Virus record (IMG/VR): IMGVR_UViG_3300042691_025267
Coordinates: 1 to 64,000 of that record
Strand: one strand, 5' to 3'
Origin: a virus
DNA length: 64,000 nucleotides
The number at the start of each line of letters is the position of its first letter. Within the stretch, counting starts at the first letter, position 1. The notes under the pieces are model-generated. The model saw only the letters and a program-made list of their open reading frames with translations, was not told where the DNA came from and did not search any database. The position numbers and the translations under genes are program-made. This document shows, piece after piece, positions 23,124 through 32,400 of the stretch.

Positions 23124-24159
23124 GCGTAAATCTATTAAGGGGAATGAACGTCTGTGCTAACCACGAGTCGTAGTTAGGGAACGCACCTAGTAATTTAGTT
23201 CTCATCATTAACTTTGTCAAGTCATATTTTCTGAATTCAACTGTTGCATTATGAAACATATTCACCACTTTCATACGTGCATCGGTTGACATCATACCTT
23301 CGTGTAGATTCATCAGCTGAATATTTCGTTCCACAATATCACGATTATCAAGGATATTAGAAATAACTTTAGGTATCTTTTTTGTGTCACCATATTTATC
23401 TTCAATAAATTGTAAATTAATATCAATGGATGGATCAACAATTTCTGGAATATATTTCTTTAATGTTGCTTGTCCAACGCCCTTAACTCCTTCAATATTG
23501 TCGCTGTTATCACCATCAAGTGCTCTATAAAAATAGAAATGCTTCGGATGTATTCCATACTCTTCCAGAACTACATCCACATCAAATGTTTTCTTCTTGA
23601 CGGGATTATACATTTTAACTGAGTCAGACACGAGTTGTAAGAAATCTTTATCAGTGGAATAAATAATACTATGTCCACCTTCCGCTGTTACTAATTGACT
23701 TAGTTGTCCAATTACATCATCTGCTTCAACATTATCTAATGCAAGAATTGTGACGGGTAAACATTCTAACATCTCAATCAGTGATACCAATTGAAACTTC
23801 ATGTTTTCTTTTTCTTGTTCGTCCGTAGTTAAATCATACGCACGATTTAGACGTACTGGTGGCTTTCTATTTGCCTTATACTGTGGGTAAATCTTTCTCC
23901 GTCGTTGACTTCCACCTTTTCCATCAAATACCAACACGACACGAGTCGGCTTGAATGTACGAATCGCAAGACCAATACTTTTGAGAAATCCAATCATTCC
24001 GCCAATATGATGTCCATCTTCATTCATTGACGGAACCACTGTATAAGATCGTAAGAATGTATTAAGTCCATCGACCAACAGGACACGAGAATTATATCCC
24101 ATGCCCTGTTGGTCGTTTTCAAACTTCATGTTGTGGAAAATACTTTGGAGATCAGCCAT
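23110..24159 (-). CDS. rnh: 5'-3' exonuclease / RNase H (FEN-like, T4 rnh type)
   Basis: 349-aa flap-endonuclease-family enzyme that removes RNA primers. Metal-binding acidic motifs are visible: VLLVDGLNTFLRSY, VVLVFDGKGGSQRRRKIYP, VEADDVIGQL, YSTDKDFLQLV and ALDGDNSDNIEGVKGVGQATL (helix-hairpin-helix). The arrangement matches T4 RNase H (305 aa). The first 20 residues are extra and an internal ATG start is possible. Overlaps both neighbours by a few bases. Confidence 0.92.
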   Translation of the reverse strand: MADLQSIFHNMKFENDQQGMGYNSRVLLVDGLNTFLRSYTVVPSMNEDGHHIGGMIGFLKSIGLAIRTFKPTRVVLVFDGKGGSQRRRKIYPQYKANRKPPVRLNRAYDLTTDEQEKENMKFQLVSLIEMLECLPVTILALDNVEADDVIGQLSQLVTAEGGHSIIYSTDKDFLQLVSDSVKMYNPVKKKTFDVDVVLEEYGIHPKHFYFYRALDGDNSDNIEGVKGVGQATLKKYIPEIVDPSIDINLQFIEDKYGDTKKIPKVISNILDNRDIVERNIQLMNLHEGMMSTDARMKVVNMFHNATVEFRKYDLTKLMMRTKLLGAFPNYDSWLAQTFIPLNRFTHDTN

Positions 24160-24394
24160 GTAGTAAAATGTTATGAGAACTGGTTGCGTTACTAATCGTG
24201 TTGGTGTTCCATGTTCCCATCAAATTTCCCCTATTAATTGTATAGGTATGTGATGGTAGATTAGAGCAATACTTTTGCATTAACGCCGTTCGCACTTCCA
24301 ACTCAAACATGGGTGTAATATCATATTCATCACCATGTGTATCGGAATATGCACGCATGACTAACTGTACGATGTCTTCTAAATTATTCGTCAT
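24152..24394 (-). CDS. small hypothetical protein (80 aa)
   Basis: I start it at the ATG 24394, which has GGGAG 6 nt upstream and overlaps the UvsX stop by 11 bp; a longer start would run 47 bp into uvsX. Sequence begins MTNNLEDIVQLVMRAYSD. No motif recognised. The second half is rich in Asn, Ser and Thr. Its place between uvsX and the exonuclease gene suggests a small recombination or replication accessory factor, but nothing in the sequence shows it. Confidence 0.6.
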   Translation of the reverse strand: MTNNLEDIVQLVMRAYSDTHGDEYDITPMFELEVRTALMQKYCSNLPSHTYTINRGNLMGTWNTNTISNATSSHNILLHG

Positions 24395-25520
24395 CGGAGG
24401 CTCCCGTAATACTAATGGCTTCTGGATCAAATTCGGTCTGATACTTCATGATGAGTGAGTCACAGATCGTTTGATAAATGACTTCCTTTCGTTCCGCATC
24501 TGCATCCAAGAACTTACTGAACTCCTTGGATTGGAATTTGGTTTCTTCGCCTGTCGTTGGATCCACATAGGTATACCACGCACCTGCTTGCTTCACCAAC
24601 TTGTTTTCCTTCATGACATCCAACCACGATCCCGCATCATCAATTCCACGATTGAAATAAATTTGGAATTCCGCAGTACGATGTGGTGGACCCAAACGAT
24701 TCTTGACGATGTTTGCTTTCACCTTCACACCAATCACATCACCGCCAGAATTACTAATCTTACCCATCAGATTCAAACGGAGCCGAGTAGATGCATGGAA
24801 TGCAATTGCCTTACCACCCGAAGTCGTCCACGGATCACTAAACGCCATTGCGTTCATCTTCTGACGGAGTTGGTTTGTAAAGACTAGTGCGATTCGCTCT
24901 CGTCCAAGAAGTCCTGTAATCTTACGCATTGCCTTGGAGATAATGATTGCTTTATCTGTAGCATATCCGTCCTTTCCAAAATCGGCTTCCATTTCTTTCT
25001 TCGTGGAGGCAGCAGCAACAGAATCCACGACAATGGTAACCAACTTATCCTTATCTTTCCCAGTCCGTACCTTCTCAATAATTGTGGTGACAGCATCAAA
25101 AATTTCCTCAACAGTCTGTAAATGAACATAGACTAGTTTATTTGTATCAATACCCACCGCCTTAAAGAACTCAGGGTTGACTGCCGTTTCCGTATCAATG
25201 AGTACACCGACACCACCACGCTTCTGTGTGTTAGCGATCAACTGTGCTCCAATCAACGACTTACCAGAACCTTCCAATCCCGTCAATTCGGTAATACGAC
25301 CAACGGCAATACCACCGTGCGGACGATTACTGATAGCAATGTCCAACATGGTATTACCCGTTGAAATGAAATCGGTAAAGTCGGTAGGTGTTTCTTCACG
25401 ACCATCAAGGAAGTATGCGATCTGATCGCTATCCTTGTTCATCTTATTGAGTGAGTCTGCAATAAGGGACGCCAGTTCATCACGATCTGGTTCTTGAATG
25501 ACCTTCTTTTCTTTTGCCAT
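24384..25520 (-). CDS. uvsX: RecA-like recombinase (UvsX)
   Basis: 378-aa strand-exchange recombinase. Walker A is ELTGLEGSGKSLIGA, the catalytic region DTETAVN, Walker B TIVVDSVAA, followed by the L1/L2 loop area (TNQLRQKMN and TTSGGKAIAFHAS). It ends with an acidic tail (SITGASDDE), which in RecA proteins tunes DNA binding. In T4, UvsX works with gp32, UvsY and gp41 in recombination-dependent replication; here gp32 is directly upstream but no UvsY was recognised. It has its own promoter with a large dyad. Confidence 0.96.
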   Translation of the reverse strand: MAKEKKVIQEPDRDELASLIADSLNKMNKDSDQIAYFLDGREETPTDFTDFISTGNTMLDIAISNRPHGGIAVGRITELTGLEGSGKSLIGAQLIANTQKRGGVGVLIDTETAVNPEFFKAVGIDTNKLVYVHLQTVEEIFDAVTTIIEKVRTGKDKDKLVTIVVDSVAAASTKKEMEADFGKDGYATDKAIIISKAMRKITGLLGRERIALVFTNQLRQKMNAMAFSDPWTTSGGKAIAFHASTRLRLNLMGKISNSGGDVIGVKVKANIVKNRLGPPHRTAEFQIYFNRGIDDAGSWLDVMKENKLVKQAGAWYTYVDPTTGEETKFQSKEFSKFLDADAERKEVIYQTICDSLIMKYQTEFDPEAISITGASDDE

Positions 25521-25539
25521 AAATGTTTCCTATAAAATA

Positions 25540-25578
25540 CGTTAATGACTCACTAAGAAATCTAGTGAGCCATTAGCG
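25540..25578 (-). promoter_or_regulatory. 16-bp inverted repeat across the uvsX -10/start region
   Basis: Arms 25540-25555 and 25563-25578, loop of 7 nt. The pairing has one mismatch and one G-U. It spans the -10 and expected start of the uvsX promoter. It could be an operator, or a terminator-like hairpin for RNA reading in from gp32, although the tail after it is not a clean U-run. Confidence 0.55.
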
Positions 25579-25587
25579 TAATGTCAA
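25559..25587 (-). promoter_or_regulatory. sigma70-like promoter for uvsX
   Basis: Minus strand: -35 TTGACA (25587-25582), 17-bp spacer, -10 TAGATT (25564-25559). AGGA precedes the uvsX ATG by 7 nt. Confidence 0.7.
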
Positions 25588-25593
25588 GAGTGA

Positions 25594-26379
25594 TTAATTA
25601 AATACTTCGTCAAACTCATCAATCATATCTTTGACTGATGTTGTCTTCTGGGTAGTTGCAGACTTTGCTGCTGTCGGTGAAGTGACGGGAGTATCCTCAA
25701 CGGTCTTCTGTGTTGGGACCGCTGGACCACTGCTTGGATCAAGATACCGTTCAAGGGTGACCTTCAATTCCTCATACGAGGGTTCCTTGAAGATGGCACG
25801 AATGTCGGGCTGATCAGTGAGGAACTTTTCAATCTGTTCGGCAGTTCCAGCCGGAGTCTGATTTGGCTTTGGACGAACCATCGTCTTAGCGAAGTTCGTG
25901 TCGGACTTTTCCTGTGGGACATACTCAACCACAATGTCACGACCGTTCTTTACATCGGTGATATCGCCGTAATCGGGATCAGAGATGATAGAGAGAAGCT
26001 CGGTATACACCGTCTTGCCAAACGACATGAAACGAACGCCCTTATCTTCCTCACCACGAACGAGGATTGGAACAAACGTACGGAGCTTCGGACGGAATAC
26101 ACGAGACTGTGCCCAATCATCCTTAGTACCGCCGGCAGCAAGTGCCTCGGCGAACTCCATGATCGGATCACGGTTACCATAGGATGTTGGGGAAAGGTGG
26201 GTCTTATTACCCAGATAGTGGAAGTACAGTTCAATAAAAGGATTTTCCTTATTTTCCTTCCACGGAACAATACGAATGACGTGCTTGCCTTCGGTGGGCT
26301 TCCAGAGAGCGTCGGTACGATCTCCCTGGCGATTAAACTGATTGAGCTTAGCCTTAAGTGCTGCGATGTTTAGCGACAT
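25594..26379 (-). CDS. 32: single-stranded DNA-binding protein (gp32)
   Basis: 261-aa SSB with the T4 gp32 layout: basic N-terminal B region (MSLNIAALKAKLNQFNRQG), OB-fold core (KHVIRIVPWKENKENPFIELYFHY, EYVPQEKSDTNF), a Pro/Thr/Ala-rich linker and the acidic tail KDMIDEFDEVFN that binds partner proteins. The protein has no Cys at all, so the zinc site of T4 gp32 is absent; the matching region reads THLSPTSYGNRDP. It has a strong own promoter and AAGGAG ribosome site, which fits the high dose required. Confidence 0.9.
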   Translation of the reverse strand: MSLNIAALKAKLNQFNRQGDRTDALWKPTEGKHVIRIVPWKENKENPFIELYFHYLGNKTHLSPTSYGNRDPIMEFAEALAAGGTKDDWAQSRVFRPKLRTFVPILVRGEEDKGVRFMSFGKTVYTELLSIISDPDYGDITDVKNGRDIVVEYVPQEKSDTNFAKTMVRPKPNQTPAGTAEQIEKFLTDQPDIRAIFKEPSYEELKVTLERYLDPSSGPAVPTQKTVEDTPVTSPTAAKSATTQKTTSVKDMIDEFDEVFN

Positions 26380-26422
26380 AGTGTACTCCTTAGTGTTTAG
26401 TGTGTTTAGTGAGTTTAAAACT

Positions 26423-26445
26423 CCCTATCACGAATAGTAATAGGG
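26423..26445 (-). promoter_or_regulatory. short inverted repeat at the gp32 promoter
   Basis: 6-bp arms (26423-26428 and 26440-26445; CCCTAT/ATAGGG) flank the -10 box in an 11-nt loop. In minus-strand RNA the 3' arm is followed by GAGUUUU, the same GGGAGTTTT context as in the hairpin at 820-860. A weak terminator for the upstream gene, or a promoter dyad. Confidence 0.4.
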
Positions 26446-26462
26446 TACTGCTTAGATGTCAA
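26434..26462 (-). promoter_or_regulatory. sigma70-like promoter for gp32
   Basis: Minus strand: -35 TTGACA (26462-26457), 17-bp spacer, -10 TACTAT (26439-26434). A second TTGACT abuts the -35 on the upstream side (26467-26462). The leader is long (about 50 nt) and contains repeated ACTAAACAC, which may bind a regulator; T4 gp32 represses its own mRNA, which is known there but not shown here. Confidence 0.65.
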
Positions 26463-26471
26463 GTCAAATGT

Positions 26472-26873
26472 TTAGCAATCTATAATGTGTAATAATTTAG
26501 TGTTTACGATTTTCAGTTTTCCGTAGGCAGTCACTAATACCATATTTTGTAATTCGTTCCAATCAATACGATATGATTTATCCAGCACACCACCGTTCTT
26601 AGATTCAATCAGTTTATTAATTGCATTAATCGTATAAATGGTATTCGTTTGTTTCTTTCTATGTACTGATATAGTTGAAGCAGGTGGTGTTAATGACTCG
26701 TTTAATTGTTTTGATACGTTATATGTCAACACGAGCTGATTAGCATCTTCGGTATTTTCTAGTACATATATTTTATTAAATACTAATTTATATGAACTTT
26801 TCACCTTTTCTACAGCAGCATCAAGTTCAGCAACTGTGGTGAACGTACATAATAATTGTGTTTCAGATTCCAT
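26472..26873 (-). CDS. conserved phage hypothetical protein (133 aa)
   Basis: Recognisable as a conserved small protein of T4-like environmental phages, from FNKIYVLENTEDANQLVLTYN in the middle and SVHRKKQTNTIYTINAIN plus DKSYRIDWNELQNMVLV near the end, but without an assigned function. I chose the ATG at 26873 (GGA 8 nt upstream); an ATG at 26882 is the alternative. No membrane segment. A candidate late-type motif and a hairpin lie in its leader, so it may be expressed late, unlike gp32 which follows. Confidence 0.7.
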   Translation of the reverse strand: MESETQLLCTFTTVAELDAAVEKVKSSYKLVFNKIYVLENTEDANQLVLTYNVSKQLNESLTPPASTISVHRKKQTNTIYTINAINKLIESKNGGVLDKSYRIDWNELQNMVLVTAYGKLKIVNTKLLHIIDC

Positions 26874-26885
26874 ATGTAACATCCA

Positions 26886-26905
26886 TTAAGAGTAAAACCT
26901 CTTAA
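26886..26905 (-). promoter_or_regulatory. leader hairpin
   Basis: Perfect 7-bp stem (26886-26892 and 26899-26905; TTAAGAG/CTCTTAA) with a 6-nt loop, directly downstream of the ATATTTAT motif at 26905-26913 in the leader of the conserved hypothetical gene. It could stabilise the mRNA 5' end or end upstream transcripts; the tail after it is not U-rich. Confidence 0.45.
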
Positions 26906-26913
26906 TAAATATT
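26905..26913 (-). promoter_or_regulatory. weak candidate late promoter (AATATTTAT)
   Basis: Minus-strand AATATTTATT, one base different from the GATATTTAT(A/T) sites, 31 bp before the chosen ATG (22 before the alternative). Weaker than the other three sites. Confidence 0.3.
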
Positions 26914-26936
26914 ACCGTTAATGCATAAAGTACGTA

Positions 26937-27797
26937 TTATTCGGAAACTGCTCGTCCTTTCATCTGCTCCCAATCTCTCTCTGGACGATCAACGAAAATG
27001 TTACGTTTCCAGACTGCCTCTAGCAACGGAGTTCCAACGCCTTTGGAATGTGCATAATGAATAATAGCTGACATATCTTTCGGGAAACAGGTACCACCGA
27101 ATCCATTGCGTCCATCGGGACCAGGTACTTTCCAGTGTCCTGTGCCAAGGCGGGAATCATTGACGATCAACTGACGAAGATCTTCCCACTCCACACCAGA
27201 CTCCTTGGCAACCGTCGCCATTTCATTTGCAAACGATACCTTGGTTGCCAAGAATAGGTTTGCGGTATACTTGTATAGTTCGGCGGTGTTGGACGATACG
27301 ACCTTACCAAACTTCGGATTAGACATTAAGCTGGTTTGACTGTTCAATGCCCATTCGGCAACCGCATCGGGTGTGGTAGACGACTTTCCAATCAGTGTGA
27401 CTTCTTGGTTAATATAGTCGGTTAGATAATTTGCTTCCGTCAAAAACTCTGGACTGAACATGATGATATGTTCGGGATGCTGCTGTTGTAATCGTTCCGT
27501 CGTTCCCGGTGACACAGTGGATTTAATCACGATTACCTTCTTCTCACTGGTCATGCACAGATCATGTACTACCCGCTCTACAATACCCGTATCACATGCT
27601 CCATTACTCATCATCGGAGTCGGAACCGCAACATAGATAAAGTTTGTACTTTCTAGAAATTCTTCAAATGAAGTGTGCGTGGGATTTCTTGCAGGATCTA
27701 TATCAAATGTATGAACCGCATGTCCTTTCAACGTATATGCGTTTAATACTGCACCGCCTACATATCCCAATCCTACAATTCCAATATTAAATGTCAT
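26937..27797 (-). CDS. short nucleotide-sugar dehydrogenase (UDP-glucose 6-dehydrogenase-like)
   Basis: 286-aa NAD-dependent dehydrogenase of the UDPG/GDP-Man family. Rossmann motif IGIVGLGYVGGAVLNAY, YVAVPTPM, KSTVSPGTT, SPEFLTEANYL, and the catalytic-Cys motif GFGGTCFPKD are all present. It ends soon after this, lacking most of the C-terminal nucleotide-sugar-binding domain of full-length enzymes (about 390-450 aa), a shortened form known from phages. A second, full-length relative lies at 55.7-56.9 kb. Whether the short form is active is unknown. Coupled to the polymerase-like gene by 4 bp overlap. Confidence 0.85.
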   Translation of the reverse strand: MTFNIGIVGLGYVGGAVLNAYTLKGHAVHTFDIDPARNPTHTSFEEFLESTNFIYVAVPTPMMSNGACDTGIVERVVHDLCMTSEKKVIVIKSTVSPGTTERLQQQHPEHIIMFSPEFLTEANYLTDYINQEVTLIGKSSTTPDAVAEWALNSQTSLMSNPKFGKVVSSNTAELYKYTANLFLATKVSFANEMATVAKESGVEWEDLRQLIVNDSRLGTGHWKVPGPDGRNGFGGTCFPKDMSAIIHYAHSKGVGTPLLEAVWKRNIFVDRPERDWEQMKGRAVSE

Positions 27798-29038
27798 AAC
27801 CGTATCTCCGAAATATTACCATATGTTGTGCCCGTATATAAACGAACGGGGAATTTTTTATCTTCTTCAAGGATGGCAACAATCTGCATAACCAATTCTG
27901 TATCAAATCGTTCCATGTCTAGTAAGATACTATCATAAGTATAAAGTATCAAGTGGTTGCGCGAGGTTTTTAGTAAGTCCAATACTTGTCGTAATTTAGG
28001 TAAAGTTTTTATTACTTCCAATGATTGTACGTAATAATTAAACATTTTACTTGCGTTTGGTTCTGGAAACTCCACCGTTATCCCATTGGGTAGTTCCAAG
28101 GTTCCCGTTGTTGTTTGAAACAGTTTCCGCAGTTCTACGACTCGTTCAAACAAATGAATACCATAGGTTTCATCCGACATACCATAGAGAATCTCAAACG
28201 TCTTTTGCTTACTCATTGCATACAGTTCATCGGTAATATCATCTGTACCGAAATACTTCTTTGCAAGCTCCATATGAAGTGATCCGCTCGGTAAAGTAAT
28301 ATCAAACTCATCGGCAATTAGTCGGAGATGATATGCCTCAAAATCCATTTGGACCAGTACTCCATTATCATACCGACTAATAAACGCATCACGAGTACCA
28401 TCCGATTTATTCAATGCGGAAAAATTAATACCACCAAATCTATTACTGGGTCTTCCGGTAATCGTATAGGGATTATATTCTGAATACACCAGATTATCTT
28501 TGAACGTTCGCAGTGTCCTTGGTTCAAAATGTTGTTGTAATACCTCCCGATCCACACAGATCCCCGCATCTTCTATTTCACGCAACGTATGAATCATAGT
28601 TCGGACGGATTCACAGGTGTCTGTTATTGTAGTATTATTAATAATGTCCCATTGCTTCTTTGCATACTTCTTAATAATTGATCCCCATGTTGACAGCGGA
28701 ATCAATCGGTTGACATCATTTATACTATAAAAATGGTTATGCGTGTCGTTAATGTACGGCGTATACTCCCATTCAATCAATGGAAGGTTGTGGACGTAGG
28801 CACGTATGTGAACGTCCTCTGTGGTCAAATACGGACCCAGCGGTACCGTAAAAGGTTGAGCATCTTCATGAGACACTGAAATAATATACGTTTCATCGGA
28901 AAAACTTACCCCCACACATAATATGTTATTTTCCTTTCTGTGGTAATGGATATCACGAAAAATCGGGGTCAATATACATTGCTCCCGATTCATTCGTTGG
29001 ATTAGGTTTTCGTATTCAATAACCGTTGTAATAACCAT
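27794..29038 (-). CDS. family-A DNA polymerase-like protein
   Basis: 414 aa. The C-terminal half carries degenerate but recognisable Pol I motifs: YNPYTITGRPSN then NFSALNKSDGTRDAF (template/primer region), VQMDFEAYHLRLIADEF (motif A, Asp kept), SKQKTFEILYGMSDETYG (motif B, O-helix), and ILYTYDSILLDME (motif C, where Pol I has HDE). HTLREIEDAGICVD before it also matches Pol I. The first 130 residues look like a worn exonuclease domain without its acidic residues. The replicative enzyme is the family B gp43, so this is an extra polymerase or a non-polymerising relic. It sits just before the baseplate genes. Confidence 0.75.
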   Translation of the reverse strand: MVITTVIEYENLIQRMNREQCILTPIFRDIHYHRKENNILCVGVSFSDETYIISVSHEDAQPFTVPLGPYLTTEDVHIRAYVHNLPLIEWEYTPYINDTHNHFYSINDVNRLIPLSTWGSIIKKYAKKQWDIINNTTITDTCESVRTMIHTLREIEDAGICVDREVLQQHFEPRTLRTFKDNLVYSEYNPYTITGRPSNRFGGINFSALNKSDGTRDAFISRYDNGVLVQMDFEAYHLRLIADEFDITLPSGSLHMELAKKYFGTDDITDELYAMSKQKTFEILYGMSDETYGIHLFERVVELRKLFQTTTGTLELPNGITVEFPEPNASKMFNYYVQSLEVIKTLPKLRQVLDLLKTSRNHLILYTYDSILLDMERFDTELVMQIVAILEEDKKFPVRLYTGTTYGNISEIRL

Positions 29039-29442
29039 TAAGTCTCCGATACCCAGTACTCCAGATAACTTGAAATATATCTACGTAACCCCCCAAAAGT
29101 CAAGTCCGCATCTGCAACGGTTATTCTATTTTGATCTTCTACACCATATAAGTTGGCACCACTACTGTGTTTTATAGTTTCTTTTTTACCTACTATTTTC
29201 CATTTAATGGTGGTTGTAATAAACCGAGGATTTTCTTTTAAATCTTCATATTGTGTCTTATCTATTTCCGTTACATACATTTGGTCATTAACCTGTCTAA
29301 CAAAATATCTGACAATAAACTTCTTCGACGCATCCTCTTGGGTAACTACGGGAAGTGCGGGTGTTGGTAATTTATCTATTGTGTCTCGTAACTCCTCTTC
29401 TGAGTCTTTATATAATTTTTTAAGAAGTTCTTCGTCTATCAT
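29038..29442 (-). CDS. hypothetical protein (134 aa), possible baseplate-associated
   Basis: Unrecognised protein. A helical acidic N-terminus (EELLKKLYKDSEEELRDTIDK) is followed by a beta-rich part (FIVRYFVRQVNDQMYVTEIDK, TTTIKWKIVGKKE) ending GGLRRYISSYLEYWV. No Cys. It lies 11 bp after the baseplate hub gene and shares one base with the polymerase-like gene. Position makes a baseplate or tail accessory role plausible; nothing else supports it. Confidence 0.6.
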   Translation of the reverse strand: MIDEELLKKLYKDSEEELRDTIDKLPTPALPVVTQEDASKKFIVRYFVRQVNDQMYVTEIDKTQYEDLKENPRFITTTIKWKIVGKKETIKHSSGANLYGVEDQNRITVADADLTFGGLRRYISSYLEYWVSET

Positions 29443-29453
29443 GTACGTTTTAG

Positions 29454-32400
29454 TTAGGGATTGCGAGGTTTATTTACTCTTCCGGCAACTCTTTTAGCAG
29501 CACTGAGTCCGCCCAATAGGTTCTTTTGTAGCGCACCTCTGGCAGCTTCTTCAAATGTCTTTACTTTAATATCGCTTGGTATTTTTACTGATGGACTACT
29601 TGATTTATTTTCCGTAGAAGGGGTTGGTGCGGTTAGTATACCAAACATTTTTCGTTTCCATTCTTCGCCAAGATAGTTAAACACCGCATGTATTTTGGTT
29701 TTCCATCCAGAATTGTCGATGACATCTTCTATCGTTAATGTTTGAAATGCACCAAATGCTTTATAAAATGCGGGGATCCGGTCAATCCAGAACAATTCAC
29801 CAAGTCTAAATCCATTAATTCCAGGCATAGTGATGTCTGCTTTTATTGCTAATGCGCCAGGTGCAGCACCAAAAGAATTGGAGCGAATTCCGTTTGCATT
29901 ACCGGCAATTTGAGCAACCATGTGTTCGGGATATATTTCCGAGTATCTGAACAGGGTTTGTAATTTATGTAGTTCACGTATTTCTGCCTGTTTTTCTTCG
30001 GCAGCTTCTGTGCCGCTATCCAATATTTGTACTTGTCTGACAATTTCTTGTTGCCGTGCACATTCTTGGCAAAGACTTTTCCCTGCATCAGCATTACCGT
30101 CGCCTGCGTTTTTATATACATCTTCCGTACATTGATCACTAGGAGATACCGTTGTTGGACTAGTTGTTGATGGAATCAATGGCAGACCGACTCCGCCATA
30201 ATATTCATTCAATTTAGCAAATGCTGCTGGGTTATTTTCTACCCAACCATTTGTAGTCCACAGGTCAAGTTCTGCTTTAGCAGTACTGACAATTGTCGAA
30301 ACTGCTTCAGCAGGTGGTCTAAGGATGACATATACGTTTTTATCCGTGACAAGTCCATTGCTCAAACCATATGATGCATAGGAAACTTTATCAGAAACAT
30401 TGCCTCCTATGGCAGATGCTTTATTAGATATATTTACAACAATATCTCCGTGCCCGGCTTTACCAGACCAATCGGATGTTGTATATGTATTATCACTAAC
30501 TTTACCTGAATCAGGATTTACTCTATTACCAACAATGATGTCACCCAGTTGTACCTTTGTACTTGCTGGACTTAGTGCTAACCAGCCAGGTGCTTTATTA
30601 TTTTTTATACTTTGTGCGTAGTTTGAATGTTTTCCATTTCCAGGAAAGTTTGTTTTGCTCTGTTTCATGACGTAACTTATGAATGCACCACTCCAATGAT
30701 GTTCTTCAATCCATTTTGTTAAGTCGTCTGGTGCAGTCTGTGTCGGTAAACATGGTTTACATTTTTTACATTGGGGTCCATTAACTAATTTTTGTGCCTC
30801 TGACTGTAATACTTTTCGTTCTTCAACAGTTTTATTAGACACATCAACTGGACTAATCACTATTGGTGCCGAACGATTCCCTACACCAGAGGTTTGTGCA
30901 GTGGTTTGAGTATTTTGTTTTTTACATCTACCATATGCTTCCACCAATTTTTTACGTTCTGTTCTAGGTAATATGGTTAAGTCTGGTCCTTGCTCAGTAT
31001 CACCACCTGGATATATGGAGAGTACCGCAAACATTCTTCGCAGTACATCATTTGGATCAGATAATGAAGGATCGCGTGGAATGTCTCCATCAGATATATC
31101 CGTTCCTGTGGATTGCGCAGGTTGTTGTCCAGGCGGGGGAGCGTTGATGGCATCCATATCACTTTGTTGCACCAATCCGGTGGCAACAATTTGAGTAAAC
31201 AATCGTTTTGGTAACGATAAATCTACAGAACAATCTATTAACTCAGATCCTATTAATTCACCCGACTCGGTATCCGTGCGAATATACTTGTTGAATAAAT
31301 GTACTTTATCCATGAACCTAGACACCACATCATTTCCATTTTCACGCCAATTTGCGTCAACTACCATCCGATTATGTACTGGATTAATTTCTGCATTAGC
31401 CGTTGGTTCTAGATCATCCAGCACCAAATTCCAATAGTTTCTAGTAGCAGCACTCATTCGTTGAAGTAATAGTGATATACCCCGAAGGAGTGTATCGCCT
31501 TGAATCATGCACTCAATAACTGCTTTATGGTTAATCCACACACCAGTACTTAGAAATGCCTTGTCTGGATTATTTGGATCCGTTACGGTTGCCGAGTTTT
31601 CAAACAAACCCACCTTACTAAAATCTTCGGTGTCTTTTGTTTTTTTCATGGATGTCTGTTGAGAACCCTGTGTTTTATATTCAGGATCTTTTTCTGCAAG
31701 TGTTGCTGCGAGTTCATTAACGATAACCAACGTGGTAAGATCGGTGGAACGCAAGTGTTTATTAATTCCAACATACGATTCCGCCGGATCCGTTAAAATA
31801 AGTGGACCGGGAGATGATGATGCAGTCTTTAAATCCCCTGTCGTGTTATAGGGCTTGAGTACTGCAATCTTAGCCAGTTCAACGGGAGTAAGTGCTGCAC
31901 CTTTGAATATGGATTTTACGCCAACGTCTTCGTCATTCAAGACCACGTTAACAAAAAACCTCCAAGTCATAAAATAGGCGTCTTCTGCGTCACCGAAGGA
32001 TATAGAATTTGTGTTTACGTTTTTATCGTTTGGTTTTGGTTCACCGCGTTTACTGTTACTTTGTTTAAATATTTTTACATGGTCTTTCCACGGACTATTC
32101 TTATTCGGATCCACCGTGTTATCTAACAACGTTTTTAAATTTTTTCCAGCCGAAGTATTTGTAAAATATCCGTAAATACTATTTGAATTATCTGCACAAA
32201 TTGGCGTTCCTCGTGCTCTTGCAGGAGTTACTGTATTTTTTGTGGAGTATGCCCATGAATCTTCGGAAGTACCAACGATTTTCACTGTACATTCAGCCGA
32301 TCCATCTGAATTAGACTTTACATTAAAGTTTGCCACTCGACCAAACAACCACATGTATTGTCCGTTTGTCTTATATGCGTAGTCTTCTAAAATTTCTTCC

